Source: an uncultured Clostridium sp.
GTDB lineage: Bacteria; Bacillota; Clostridia; TANB77; CAG-508
Assembly (NCBI GenBank): GCA_947647595.1
Contig: CANSKZ010000008.1
Coordinates: 31,478-95,477, forward strand
DNA length: 64,000 nt
Direction: 5' to 3'
Position numbers and translations under genes: made by a program. Positions 47,671-56,652 of the stretch are shown one piece after another (the stretch's first letter is position 1; every line of letters starts with the position of its first letter). The notes under the pieces were generated by a model that made no database searches, had not been told where the DNA came from, and saw nothing but the letters and a program-made list of their open reading frames with translations.

Positions 47671-48690
47671 ATGAATAAACGAAAGCTAACAATAAGCATA
47701 ATTGTGTTGCTGTTTGTTTGTAGTATAATAATATTCTATAAAAGTAAAAAGGATATTACAATAGAAGTGGATGAAACATATCCTTACCTACTAAGTCCAA
47801 ATTGCGAAATATTAGTAGAAGATAGTAAGCAAGGAATGACCATAAAAGATGAATATCAAAATGAATGGGTATGGATTGAAGTTCCTAAATCAAAAGTGTT
47901 TTTAACAGCACAAAATGAAGAAGATTATAACAATATCGAAAAAGATATAAAGGAATATACTAAAAGTTATTCTTTAGAAGAATATGAAGATAATTGTGAC
48001 GAAGAACCGTATCAAAAAATCAAACAAAGAACATTAATGAGTATTTATCAATACGGTGGATTTTGGATTAGTCGATATGAAATTGGTACAGATCAGATTA
48101 GAAATAGCAAAAATGCTCCTGTGACGGAAGGGAGAAGTCAACCTGATTTATATGTATATAATTATGTTACAATTAAACAAGCACAGGAAATTGCTATGAA
48201 AATTTCTGAACAAAGTTATACAAGCAACTTGTTATTTGGTTTTCAATGTGATTTAGTATGTAAATTTATTGAGGAGAATGGTTATTGTAAAGAGAGGGGA
48301 AAAATTACAAGAGATATGATCATTGGAAATAGTAGTTCATGGGGAAATTATTATAGTTCATCATTTGAAATTAATAATGGAAAGTATAGTGAAAATAATG
48401 GAAATGATTATCAAGATAGTTCAACGATAAAACAAAAGAAAGCTTATAAAAATTTACTATTAACGACAGGAGCATCAGAACGAAATAAAACTTGCAATAT
48501 TTACGATTTTGCTGGTAATGTATCTGAATGGACATTAGAATCTGTAAAATATGAAAAAGATTGGAGCGTTATAAGAGATGGAAGCTTTTATTTTAATTAT
48601 GGTGGAAACGATCCAGCTAATGGAAGATATAGACTAGACAAAAATAGTTCTAGTAGTAGTTATGGTTTTAGAGTTATGTGCATTAAATAA
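47671..48690 (+). CDS. FGE/SUMF1-fold (C-type lectin-like) membrane-anchored protein
   Basis: 339 residues. N-terminal anchor (LTISIIVLLFVCSIIIFY) then an extracellular domain. YQYGGFWISRYEIGTDQ, NYVTIKQAQEIAMKIS, NIYDFAGNVSEWTLE, VIRDGSFYF and a final YGFRVMCIK are signatures of the formylglycine-generating-enzyme fold. The catalytic cysteine pair of true FGE is not evident, so this is more likely a binding protein. It sits between two sulfotransferase-like genes, which may be its partners. Confidence 0.75.
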   Translation: MNKRKLTISIIVLLFVCSIIIFYKSKKDITIEVDETYPYLLSPNCEILVEDSKQGMTIKDEYQNEWVWIEVPKSKVFLTAQNEEDYNNIEKDIKEYTKSYSLEEYEDNCDEEPYQKIKQRTLMSIYQYGGFWISRYEIGTDQIRNSKNAPVTEGRSQPDLYVYNYVTIKQAQEIAMKISEQSYTSNLLFGFQCDLVCKFIEENGYCKERGKITRDMIIGNSSSWGNYYSSSFEINNGKYSENNGNDYQDSSTIKQKKAYKNLLLTTGASERNKTCNIYDFAGNVSEWTLESVKYEKDWSVIRDGSFYFNYGGNDPANGRYRLDKNSSSSSYGFRVMCIK

Positions 48691-48714
48691 AAATAGGAAT
48701 AAAAGGAGAAAAAA

Positions 48715-50614
48715 ATGAAAAAGTATGGAATACTACTAATTGTAATTACTGGTATAATATTAATAGGAATTATCTATTTAAATTCAATTCAAAGCAAACA
48801 AACAGCAACAAGGGTTATTTCTGCCTACGATGAAATTTTTGAAATCCAGAAAAAAGTGGATGAAGAAATTAGTAATTATAAAAAGGATAAGCAATATACA
48901 TTAGAAGAACCAAAGATAATAAAAAATCCCTATAAAATTGCGCCTCTAACAGCGCTGATTATATTTCAGACACCAGAAGAAGTAGAAATCGAAATTAAAG
49001 TAAACGATGTAACAATGACAACAATGGAAAAAAGTAAAGAGCATAGCATACCGATTTATGGCATGTATGCGGATTTCGAAAATGAAATAGAATTGATATC
49101 TAGTGACGGAGAAAAAAAGAAACTTAATATTAAAACAGATGTCTATAAAGGAGATCCAATTACTTTAGAAAAAACAACAGAAGAAGTAAAAAATAATTTG
49201 TATTTTATTTCTCCCAATTTTGTAAATAATTGCATTGTAGATGGAAAAGGAAATGTACTCTGGTATATCGAACGGAGATTATGCAGGCGATATTGAATTC
49301 TTAGAAAATGGGCATTTTTATATTAGTGATCCAAACCAAGGAACCAATGGTGTAAAAATAAATTATAGCAGTTTTGTAGAAATGGACTATTTAGGAAAAA
49401 TTTATAAGCAATGGATTACAGAATATGGATTACATCATGAATTAGTTCCATTATCCAATGATAGAATGATGGTGTTAGGAGCAAATGATGAATCAGATTT
49501 TTTAGATTCTTATATTTATATAATGGACTTAAAAACTGCAAAAGTTATAAAATATATTGATTTATATGAATTGTTACATAGCGTAGATTCAGAATTAATA
49601 GAAAGCTTGAAAGTTCCTTTTGATTTAGTTAATAATTCAGCAGACTATAATGAAGAAACAGGAGAATTATTGATTTCATTACGAGGTTTAAATTCTTTGA
49701 TGAAATTAGATTTTAATACAAATGAAGTAAAATGGATATTTGGTGACCCAGCATTTTGGGGAGAAAAATTTGAAAAATATTTATTAAAAGTTAAAGATAA
49801 TACCAGATTTTTAGGAGGTCAGCACTCTGCTTTTATAACAAAAGATGGATTAATTGGAGTGCATAATAATGATATTGATCAATTTGATTTAAGCAATTCA
49901 AATTTATCTCATTATATCAATCGTTATACCACATGTGATTTGTATCAGATTGATGAACCAAATAAAACAATTGAAACAGTATGGCAATATACTGCCAATA
50001 AAGAACAATTTAGCAATGTTGCAGGACACATGGAGATTCTAGAAAATGATAATAAACTAATTACTTATGGTTGGGCGATGAAAAAGGAAGCCTATGAAAA
50101 TCCAGAAGAAATATTATATACCGATCCAGCTTTCAAAAATGGTGTAGTTGTAGAAATAAATGAAAAGAATGAAGAAATATTTAAACTTACAATGCCAGGT
50201 TTAATTTATCGAACTTTTAGAATACAAGAATTTTATCAAAAAAGTACAAATAATTATCAAATTGAAAATTTAAAAAGAATCAATGGATGCCAAGTAAAAG
50301 GAAATATCATAAAAACATCAGAAATTAAGAAAAACTTAAAAACAGCAGGAAAATATCTTAATAAATTTGAAATAAAAACAAATCGCATTTCTATTGACAA
50401 CGATTTACAAAAACAAGATATAGCAGAGATTTTGTTTGTTGGACAAAAAGAAGATACCTATACATATGTCTATAAAGAAGTGGGAAAAGAAGCACCTCAA
50501 TCATTTAATTCTGGATATGCCTCGATAAAAGTAAACTTGCCAGAAGGAAAATATCATGTATATGTTAAAATAAATGATAAATATTATAATACTGAAACAA
50601 TAGTTATTTTTTAA
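48715..50614 (+). CDS. Aryl-sulfate sulfotransferase, split by a +1 shift at CGG
   Basis: First frame: membrane anchor (YGILLIVITGIILIGIIYL) and the beta-sandwich N-terminal domain of AssT, to GKGNVLWYIE. Second frame: DYAGDIEFLENGHFYISDPN, LHHELVPLSNDRMMVLG, LNSLMKLDFNTNEVKWIFGD, GGQHSAFITKDG and VAGHMEILENDN, which carry the propeller and catalytic His residues. The break is at in-frame CGG (49273-49275), GAA-CGG-AGA; skipping the C yields WYIEGDYAGD, as expected. Joined length about 632, typical of full AssT. The stop abuts the right 55-bp repeat. Confidence 0.88.
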
Positions 50615-50667
50615 GGAGATCCATATTATAATGTCAATTTAAGTCTTACAACAGCGCAATATGACAT
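50613..50667 (+). repeat. 55-bp direct repeat, right copy (3' end of a glycosyltransferase gene)
   Basis: Copy of 42175-42229; it still encodes the C-terminal GDPYYNVNLSLTTAQYDI in frame, followed by AAA TAA. It is a relic of a second glycosyltransferase gene end, left after insertion or deletion between homologous copies. The 8.4 kb between the repeats holds the pilin/LRR and sulfotransferase genes. Confidence 0.88.
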
Positions 50668-50723
50668 AAAATAACAAACCAAAAGATTTTTTATAAAATT
50701 TTTAAAAATAACAAACAAAATAC

Positions 50724-50752
50724 TTGCATTTTTCAAAAAACTCTGATATAAT
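50724..50752 (+). promoter_or_regulatory. rpsB promoter
   Basis: TTGCAT (50724-50729), 17 bases, TATAAT (50747-50752); start near 50759, giving a 113-base leader. Confidence 0.75.
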
Positions 50753-50772
50753 GTCAAAGTTAAAAAACACAC

Positions 50773-50835
50773 ATAGTATTAGCTTGCCAAACGTGTGCTA
50801 TCAAAATAGTGTTTGCAAGTGTTCTAAAATACTAT
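50773..50835 (+). promoter_or_regulatory. Structured rpsB leader, possible S2 autoregulatory element
   Basis: Nested pairing: ATAGTATT (50773-50780) with AATACTAT (50828-50835); CTTGCCAAAC (50783-50792) with GTTTGCAAG (50811-50819), one bulged C; and CTAT/ATAG at the tip. It ends directly before a first GGAGG (50836); the SD actually used (AAGGAGG, 50857) is close to the ATG. Ribosomal protein leaders often bind their own product. Confidence 0.55.
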
Positions 50836-50871
50836 GGAGGAAATCAAACAAAAATAAGGAGGAATTTAAAA

Positions 50872-51642
50872 ATGGCAGTAGTTGCAATGAAACAATTATT
50901 GGAAGCAGGTGTTCATTTCGGACATCAAACAAGAAGATGGAATCCAAAAATGGCGGAATATATTTTCCAAGCTAGAAATGGAATTCACATCATCGATTTA
51001 CAAAAAACATCAAAAAAATTAGATGAGGCGTATAGCTTTGTAAAAGAGCAAGCCGAAGAAGGGAAAAATGTTCTTTTTGTAGGAACAAAAAAACAAGCCC
51101 AAGAATGCATCAAAGAAGCAGCAATCAGATGTAATATGTACTATGTAGACCAAAGATGGTTAGGTGGAATGCTTACCAACTTCAAAACCATTCAAGGGAG
51201 AATCAATCGTTTAAAAGAATTAGAAGCTATGAGCGAAGATGGTACATTTGATGTATTACCAAAAAAAGAAGTAATTGGTTTAAGACATGAAATGGAGAAA
51301 CTAGAAAATAACCTTGGTGGTATCAAAGAAATGACAGAAATGCCAGGCGTTATGTTCGTAGTTGATCCAAAGAAGGAATATAATGCAATTAAAGAAGCAA
51401 GAAAATTAGGTATCAAAGTCGTTGGATTAGTAGATACAAACTGTAGTCCAGAAGATGTTGATTATCCAATTCCAGGAAATGATGATGCAATAAGAGCGGT
51501 TAAATTAATTGCAGACGTAATGGCAAATGCAGTTATCGAAGGAAGACAAGGGGAAGATGCTATTATGCCATTAAACGAAGAAGAACCACAAGAAGAAGTA
51601 ACCGATATGGAACAAGTTGTGGAAAACGCAGAACAAGAATAA
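50872..51642 (+). CDS. rpsB: 30S ribosomal protein S2
   Basis: 256 residues from the ATG at 50872 (AAGGAGG). [20 protein letters not shown] is the family N-terminus; [30 protein letters not shown] and [20 protein letters not shown] follow. The acidic tail ([14 protein letters not shown]) is usual in Clostridia. Upstream in-frame codons belong to the leader and are not translated. Confidence 0.98.
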   Translation: MAVVAMKQLLEAGVHFGHQTRRWNPKMAEYIFQARNGIHIIDLQKTSKKLDEAYSFVKEQAEEGKNVLFVGTKKQAQECIKEAAIRCNMYYVDQRWLGGMLTNFKTIQGRINRLKELEAMSEDGTFDVLPKKEVIGLRHEMEKLENNLGGIKEMTEMPGVMFVVDPKKEYNAIKEARKLGIKVVGLVDTNCSPEDVDYPIPGNDDAIRAVKLIADVMANAVIEGRQGEDAIMPLNEEEPQEEVTDMEQVVENAEQE

Positions 51643-51660
51643 AAATGAGAAATATATAGA

Positions 51661-51692
51661 GGCAGACGGCTTTTTCTGTCTGCCCAATTTTT
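51661..51692 (+). terminator. Attenuator between rpsB and tsf
   Basis: GGCAGAC (51661-51667) pairs with GTCTGCC (51678-51684), followed by AATTTTTAT. Probably partial, adjusting the S2/EF-Ts ratio, because tsf has no clear promoter of its own. Confidence 0.7.
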
Positions 51693-51716
51693 ATATAAAT
51701 TTAAGGAGGAACCAAA

Positions 51717-52592
51717 ATGATAAGTGCAAGTTTAGTAAAAGAATTAAGAGAAAAAACAGGTGCTGGAATGATGGACTGTAAAAAAGTTCTAACAGAAACC
51801 AATGGAGATATGGAAAAAGCAGCAGAGTTATTACGTGAAAGAGGAATCGCCAAAGCTGCCAAAAAATCAGGAAGAGTTGCTGCAGAAGGTTTAGTCACTG
51901 TTTATATTTCTGCTGATAATAAAGTAGGAAGTATCCTTGAAGTTAACGCAGAAACCGATTTTGTATCAAAAAACGAAGAATTCAAAGAATTCGTAAACAC
52001 AGTTGCTAAAGTAGTAGCTGATACCAATCCTACTGATATAGAAGCTTTATTGAATACAAAATATGCTGATTCAAGCAAAACAGTAAACGAAGTTCTAACA
52101 GACAAAATTGCTACAATTGGTGAACACATGTCAATCAGAAGATTTGAAAGATATGAAGGAACAGGTTTAATCGAAGGATATATTCACGGAGATGGAAGAA
52201 TTGCTGTATTAGTTGATTTCGAAAATGCTGATACACCACTTGCTAAAGATATTTGCATGCAAATTACAGCAGCCAATCCAGAATATTTAAGTAGAGAAGA
52301 AGTACCAGAAGAAAGAACCAAAAAGGAAATGGAAATTTTAAAAGTGCAAGCAATGAATGAAGGAAAACCAGCTGAAATTGCTGAAAAAATGGTACAAGGA
52401 AGAATTGGAAAATTCTATTCTGAAATTTGTCTACTTGACCAAGTTTTTGTTAAAGATTCAAATGTAAAAGTAGGAGATTTGATTGCTAGCAAAGGCGCTA
52501 AATTAAATCGTTTTGTTCGTTTTGAGAAAGGCGAAGGAATCGAAAAAGTAGAAGAAAACTTTGCAGAAGAAGTTATGAAACAATTGCAATAA
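51717..52592 (+). CDS. tsf: Translation elongation factor Ts
   Basis: 291 residues. SASLVKELREKTGAGMMDCK and DMEKAAELLRERGIAKAAKK (EF-Tu contact region), then ILEVNAETDFVSKNEEFKEF. GDP/GTP exchange factor for EF-Tu. SD AAGGAGG; the usual partner of rpsB. Confidence 0.98.
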   Translation: MISASLVKELREKTGAGMMDCKKVLTETNGDMEKAAELLRERGIAKAAKKSGRVAAEGLVTVYISADNKVGSILEVNAETDFVSKNEEFKEFVNTVAKVVADTNPTDIEALLNTKYADSSKTVNEVLTDKIATIGEHMSIRRFERYEGTGLIEGYIHGDGRIAVLVDFENADTPLAKDICMQITAANPEYLSREEVPEERTKKEMEILKVQAMNEGKPAEIAEKMVQGRIGKFYSEICLLDQVFVKDSNVKVGDLIASKGAKLNRFVRFEKGEGIEKVEENFAEEVMKQLQ

Positions 52593-52615
52593 TTTTGATA
52601 AAGGTAGAAAATAAG

Positions 52616-52658
52616 AACAGGAAGGGAATTCATCGCAAGATGTACCTTCCTGTTTTAA
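52616..52658 (+). terminator. Terminator after tsf
   Basis: AACAGGAAGG (52616-52625) pairs with CCTTCCTGTT (52645-52654), ending in TTTT. Confidence 0.85.
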
Positions 52659-52679
52659 GTTAAATAAAGAAGGAAAATT

Positions 52680-53414
52680 ATGAGAAATATAAAATTAACC
52701 ATAGAATATCACGGAAAAGATTTTAATGGGTGGCAAAAACAACCAAATCAATTAAACATACAAGGAGAAATTGAACGAGCCATTGAAAGTATTGTCGGAG
52801 AAAAAATCGAATTAATCGGTTCTGGCAGAACGGATGCGGGTGTTCATAGTTTAGGGCAAGTTGCTAATTTTAAAACAAATGCTGAAATTCCCATCCAGAA
52901 ATTTGCGATTGCGATTAATTCGAGGTTGAAAAAAAGCATTCGTATCAAAAAAGCTGAAGAAGTGGAAGAGCGTTTTCATAGTCGTTATTTGGCACATTCA
53001 AAAAAATATCGCTATATTATTGACAATTCTCCCAATGGAACGGCGGTTTATCGAGAATTGGAATATCAATTTCCTATAAAATTAGACGTCGAAAAAATGC
53101 AAAAAGCAGCAAAATATTTCGAAGGAGAACATGATTTTGCAGGATTTAAAGCAAGTGGAACGAGTAATAAAAATAGTATTAGAAAAATATTCAAAGCCGA
53201 AGTTTTAGAAAAAGACGAGAGAATTTATATTGAACTCACAGGCAGTGGATTTTTATATAATATGGTAAGGATTATTTCTGGGACTTTGCTAGATGTCGGA
53301 ATTGGAAAAATAGCACCAGAAGAAATCCCTGAAATTATAAAAAGTAAAGACAGAAAAAAGGCGGGAAAAACCTTGCCAGCAGTTGGCTTATATTTGGTAG
53401 AAGTAATGTACTAA
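52680..53414 (+). CDS. truA: tRNA pseudouridine(38-40) synthase
   Basis: 244 residues. Catalytic Asp in GSGRTDAGVHSLGQVANF; YHGKDFNGWQKQPN at the start, HSKKYRYIIDN, FLYNMVRIISGTLLDVG. Modifies the tRNA anticodon stem. Confidence 0.96.
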   Translation: MRNIKLTIEYHGKDFNGWQKQPNQLNIQGEIERAIESIVGEKIELIGSGRTDAGVHSLGQVANFKTNAEIPIQKFAIAINSRLKKSIRIKKAEEVEERFHSRYLAHSKKYRYIIDNSPNGTAVYRELEYQFPIKLDVEKMQKAAKYFEGEHDFAGFKASGTSNKNSIRKIFKAEVLEKDERIYIELTGSGFLYNMVRIISGTLLDVGIGKIAPEEIPEIIKSKDRKKAGKTLPAVGLYLVEVMY

Positions 53415-53485
53415 AATAATCACCAAACCCAACAAAAAAGAATACTATATAACAAAAGGATTCATAAATTTAGGAGGTACTTTTT

Positions 53486-54085
53486 ATGACTGATTTATTA
53501 ATTGCTTTTGTTATTCCGATTCTTGTGGTCATTGTAGCTGCCATTTTGCAAACCTTATTAAAATGTCCTTATAAAGTAGCAGCCATTATATTTGTAATTG
53601 TCATCACAGTTGCCTTTGTGTTAGGTGGTACATTAATTTTAATTGCGCTTGCTTGGGTATATACATTACTAGCTTTTATTACAGCGATTGTGGTAAGTAG
53701 ATTTTTTGGTAATAGTGACAATTGTGGTTGTAACAATAATGAAAATAACGGTTGTGGTTGTAATAATCGAAATCGTTGTGGTTGCAATCATGATGACAAT
53801 AACAATTGCGGTTGTGGGAACAACAATAATAACAATATTGCAACATTAAGCGCAAGTGATAATAATACAGGAAACAACAATTGTGGTAGTGGCAATATTG
53901 GAGACTATAATATAGGAAACAATAATGTTGGAAATTGCAACCGAGGCAATTACAATCGAGGAAACTATAATTTAGGAAATAACAACTTTGGAAATAATAA
54001 TATAGGAAATAACAATAATTGCAATGGTAATAACAATGGAAATAATAACAATTCCAATCGATGCTGTAGATGCAGAAGAGGATAA
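53486..54085 (+). CDS. Membrane protein with Asn/Gly/Cys-rich repeat tail
   Basis: 199 residues. Two membrane helices (residues 3-75: IPILVVIVAAILQTLL, FVLGGTLILIALAWVYTLLA) then a low-complexity tail with CGCNN clusters and pentapeptide-like NxGNxN units (NRGNYNRGNYNLGNNNFGNN). The regular NxG step suggests a beta-solenoid like the Nx-pentapeptide family; the Cys clusters may bind metal or form disulfides. AGGAGG upstream. Function unknown. Confidence 0.75.
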   Translation: MTDLLIAFVIPILVVIVAAILQTLLKCPYKVAAIIFVIVITVAFVLGGTLILIALAWVYTLLAFITAIVVSRFFGNSDNCGCNNNENNGCGCNNRNRCGCNHDDNNNCGCGNNNNNNIATLSASDNNTGNNNCGSGNIGDYNIGNNNVGNCNRGNYNRGNYNLGNNNFGNNNIGNNNNCNGNNNGNNNNSNRCCRCRRG

Positions 54086-54090
54086 AAAGA

Positions 54091-54126
54091 AAAAGCGTAC
54101 AAATTTAATTTGTATGCTTTTTTTAT
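54091..54126. terminator. Bidirectional terminator
   Basis: AAAAGCGTACAAAT pairs with ATTTGTATGCTTTT, with A and T runs on both sides, between convergent genes. Confidence 0.85.
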
Positions 54127-54920
54127 TCAATACCAAGTTTATTAAGTGCCATATGCCAGATTTCTAAAGAAGGATACTCTATAGAGTTTTCTTTTCGTAT
54201 TTTGTTATATTCATCAACACACATTTTAGCATAATTTTTTCCAGTTTGCAAAAGCTTTATAGTAATATTTCCCCATTTATCCGAATTGTTATAAGTTTTT
54301 CCTGCCTTTATGGCTTGAACCGTTTTGGTTATGTCATATTCAATATGATACTCTTCTAATTTTTTAAAAGAATCTGTTATTTCTAATATAGAAAATTGAG
54401 CACCCATTTTTCTATGGAGCGGTTGCCCAACAGAACCAGGATTGATAAATCTTATATTTTTTTCATAATAATTATATTGTTTATGCTCATGTCCCCAAAT
54501 TTTGTATTGATAATTGTGATTTATTTCTTCTGTATATTTATGAGAAACCAATATTTTTTCACCATTAGGAAGCATGATTTCTAAGGTTTCTTTTAAACCT
54601 TTTAGCCAGTCAATATCTTCTTTAGTTAATTGAGAATAGGTGTTTACAATATCGGAAAAGAAACCGTCAATTTTCCAATCTGGATGTTGTCCATTTGCAT
54701 ATTCTAAAACATAATCTTCACGATTTCCTCTAACTAGATAAGACGGATATTTTTGAGAATAATCTTTAATTTTTTCTATCGTTTCATGAGCTTTTGGAAC
54801 ATCTGTTATATAATCTCCACACCAAATAATAGCATCAAAATTCATGTTTTCAATAAAGTCAAAACATTTCTCTAAGGCATAAATATTACTATGAATATCA
54901 CTTAAAATAATAAACTTCAT
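54123..54920 (-). CDS. Metallophosphoesterase (YfcE-like)
   Basis: 265 residues, the only sizeable minus-strand gene. Metal ligands in ILSDIHSNIYALEKC, IIWCGDYITD, VRGNREDYVLE, VSHKYTEEI and KIWGHEHKQYN. Cytoplasmic phosphodiesterase-type enzyme, substrate unknown. Upstream SD AAGGAGG. Confidence 0.88.
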   Translation of the reverse strand: MKFIILSDIHSNIYALEKCFDFIENMNFDAIIWCGDYITDVPKAHETIEKIKDYSQKYPSYLVRGNREDYVLEYANGQHPDWKIDGFFSDIVNTYSQLTKEDIDWLKGLKETLEIMLPNGEKILVSHKYTEEINHNYQYKIWGHEHKQYNYYEKNIRFINPGSVGQPLHRKMGAQFSILEITDSFKKLEEYHIEYDITKTVQAIKAGKTYNNSDKWGNITIKLLQTGKNYAKMCVDEYNKIRKENSIEYPSLEIWHMALNKLGIE

Positions 54921-55216
54921 AAATTCCTCCTTATGAATTTAATATATTACAAAAAATTGCTATTTTCAATAGTAAATAGCATTTTTAAGCAATTTTTCAC
55001 AAAAGGTATACATAAATCATTGAAATTTCATTTAAAAAGCAAAAAGGTATTTTTTTGAATTTTTTAAAGGCATAAAAAGGCATGGTATCAGAAAAATGAT
55101 GATTTTGATAAAGCGTTAGAAAGACCGTAGAGGGCGATTTAATTTTAAGTAGACATAAATCATTGGAGAGAGATAAAGCTTTTTAAATTAGCGTTAAAAT
55201 TAATTTTTGACAGTTG
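54921..55216. other. AT-rich intergenic region
   Basis: No ORF with an SD. Contains a hairpin GCTATTT (54959) / AAATAGC (54974) in the 5' region of the phosphoesterase gene, and a 13-base direct repeat ACATAAATCATTG at 55010 and 55153. Nothing else identified. Confidence 0.5.
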
Positions 55217-55258
55217 TAGAAAAAAATAGTCCTTACTTTGTATTATCAAAGCAAGGAC
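55217..55258 (-). terminator. Terminator of the Cys-rich peptide gene
   Basis: GTCCTTACTTTG (55229-55240) pairs with CAAAGCAAGGAC (55247-55258) with one G-T type mismatch; on the minus strand it is followed by ATTTTTTTC. Confidence 0.8.
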
Positions 55259-55283
55259 AGTTTTCATTTTAAGTAGCAGAATG

Positions 55284-55493
55284 CTAAAAATTAGTTGCTT
55301 TAAAGCAAGACTTATTACATGCATTCTCACCTGGCAGACAAGGTCGTGCCATACTGCTACCAGGAGGACGACACCAGGCAGGGGGAGCGCCTTCATCACA
55401 CGATTGATTTGTGCCATAAAAATAGACACAATGATATCCACAAGTTGGTGTTACCGTTTCAGAAGGTGTTGCTGAGTTACTTTGTTGTTCCAT
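55284..55493 (-). CDS. Small Cys-rich protein (69 aa)
   Basis: Supported by its own consensus promoter, SD AAGGAGTG and terminator. Ser/Thr-rich head (EQQSNSATPSETVTPT), then seven cysteines in CGYHCVYFYG, NQSCDEG, AWCRPPG, ARPCLPGENACNKSC. No signal peptide. Could be a ribosomally made modified peptide precursor, a spore-coat peptide or a metal-binding peptide; no modifying enzyme is adjacent. The closest is the radical SAM gene 33 kb away, probably unrelated. Confidence 0.7.
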   Translation of the reverse strand: MEQQSNSATPSETVTPTCGYHCVYFYGTNQSCDEGAPPAWCRPPGSSMARPCLPGENACNKSCFKATNF

Positions 55494-55527
55494 ACGAAAT
55501 CACTCCTTCAAATTTTTTATGTTAATT

Positions 55528-55556
55528 ATTATACAGCCAAAATGTCATAAAGTCAA
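55528..55556 (-). promoter_or_regulatory. Promoter of the Cys-rich peptide gene
   Basis: Minus strand TTGACT (55556-55551), 17 bases, TATAAT (55533-55528). Confidence 0.75.
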
Positions 55557-55567
55557 GCAAAAACTTG

Positions 55568-55597
55568 CATAAAAATGGGAGCAAATTGCCACAATAA
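55568..55597 (+). promoter_or_regulatory. Possible sigma-G/F promoter of gpr
   Basis: GCATA (55568-55572), 18 bases, CACAATA (55591-55597): one mismatch to the sigma-G -10 pattern CATNNTA. gpr is forespore-expressed in other spore formers, and no sigma-A promoter is seen. Confidence 0.4.
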
Positions 55598-55617
55598 CTT
55601 ACGAGGTGATTTAATAA

Positions 55618-56547
55618 ATGGATTTTAGAACAGATATGGCGGTTGAAAGACGTGATTTATACCGAAAAGCCAACCATTTAGAAAACGAAATTGATGGTGT
55701 GGAATGTGAGGAAGAGGAATTAGAAGACATCAAAATTACAAGAGTCAAAATTAGCAATGCACAAGGCGAAGAAGCTTTGCAAAAACCAATTGGAAATTAT
55801 ATTACAATTGATGTCAAAAAGATTAATAATATCGCAACTGAGAAAGAAGACAAAATTGTAGAAACCATTTCAAAAGAGTTAGCTGCAATTGTCGATAAAC
55901 ACATAAAAAAAGAAGAAGAAATTATGATTGTAGGACTGGGAAATTTATATTCTACACCAGACAGTTTAGGTTCACGTGTCGTAAATGAAGTAGAAATTAC
56001 CAGACACATCAAAATTTATTTGCCACAATATATTGATGAAAATACAAGAAGCATTTCTGCGATTTCACCAGGTGTTTTAGGAACAACAGGAATTGAAAGT
56101 GCAGAAATTATTCGTGGAATTGTAGACAAAGTCAAACCAAAAATGATTCTTGCTATAGATAGTTTGTGTTCGAAAAATGTTAGTCGAATCAATAAATCAA
56201 TTCAAATTTCAGATACAGGAATTGTGCCAGGTGGAGGCGTGGGAAATGCACGTGATGAATTATCAGAGAAAACCTTAGGAATTCCAGTCATTGCACTTGG
56301 TGTGCCGACAGTTGTAGAAATGGCTTCCATTACAAATGATTGTCTAGATTTATTCATTGAAGATTTGCAAAAAAAGGCAGAATCCAATGATGTATTAAAC
56401 AAATTAAAAGACGAAGACAATTATCAACGAATCAAAGAAGCACTTATTCCAAATGATTACAACTTCATTGTTACACCAAAAGAAATCGATGAACTCATCG
56501 ATAGCATGAAAGATATTATTTCAAGAGGCATTAATGAAGCCTTATAA
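55618..56547 (+). CDS. gpr: Germination protease GPR
   Basis: 309 residues. The N-terminus FRTDMAVERRDLYRKA contains the autoprocessing site; TIMIVGLGN-like GLGNLYSTPDSLGSRVVNE, SPGVLGTTGIESAEIIRG and IVPGGGVGNARDELSEKTLG are signature segments. It degrades small acid-soluble spore proteins on germination, so the organism forms endospores. SD GAGGTGAT. Confidence 0.96.
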   Translation: MDFRTDMAVERRDLYRKANHLENEIDGVECEEEELEDIKITRVKISNAQGEEALQKPIGNYITIDVKKINNIATEKEDKIVETISKELAAIVDKHIKKEEEIMIVGLGNLYSTPDSLGSRVVNEVEITRHIKIYLPQYIDENTRSISAISPGVLGTTGIESAEIIRGIVDKVKPKMILAIDSLCSKNVSRINKSIQISDTGIVPGGGVGNARDELSEKTLGIPVIALGVPTVVEMASITNDCLDLFIEDLQKKAESNDVLNKLKDEDNYQRIKEALIPNDYNFIVTPKEIDELIDSMKDIISRGINEAL

Positions 56548-56652
56548 GGAAGAAAAGTCGCACGAGGAGAAATTTTCTTCTTGTGTGACTAACACCGATT
56601 TTTACCCAGATGAATATTATAGTATATATTTCTGAAAAAGGGAGGCCACAAA

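Noticed and set aside
47671..48690. Target protein of a diversity-generating retroelement
   Set aside because: The fold fits, but no reverse transcriptase, template repeat or adenine-mutated repeat is seen nearby.
42175..50667. Integrative element with att sites
   Set aside because: The repeats are coding ends of a glycosyltransferase gene and no integrase or transposase lies between them.
50809..50871. N-terminal extension of ribosomal protein S2
   Set aside because: The codons form the leader structure, and the family N-terminus begins at the ATG at 50872 with a strong SD.
55010..55165. CRISPR-like or att repeat (ACATAAATCATTG twice)
   Set aside because: Only two short copies 143 bases apart with no regular spacers.
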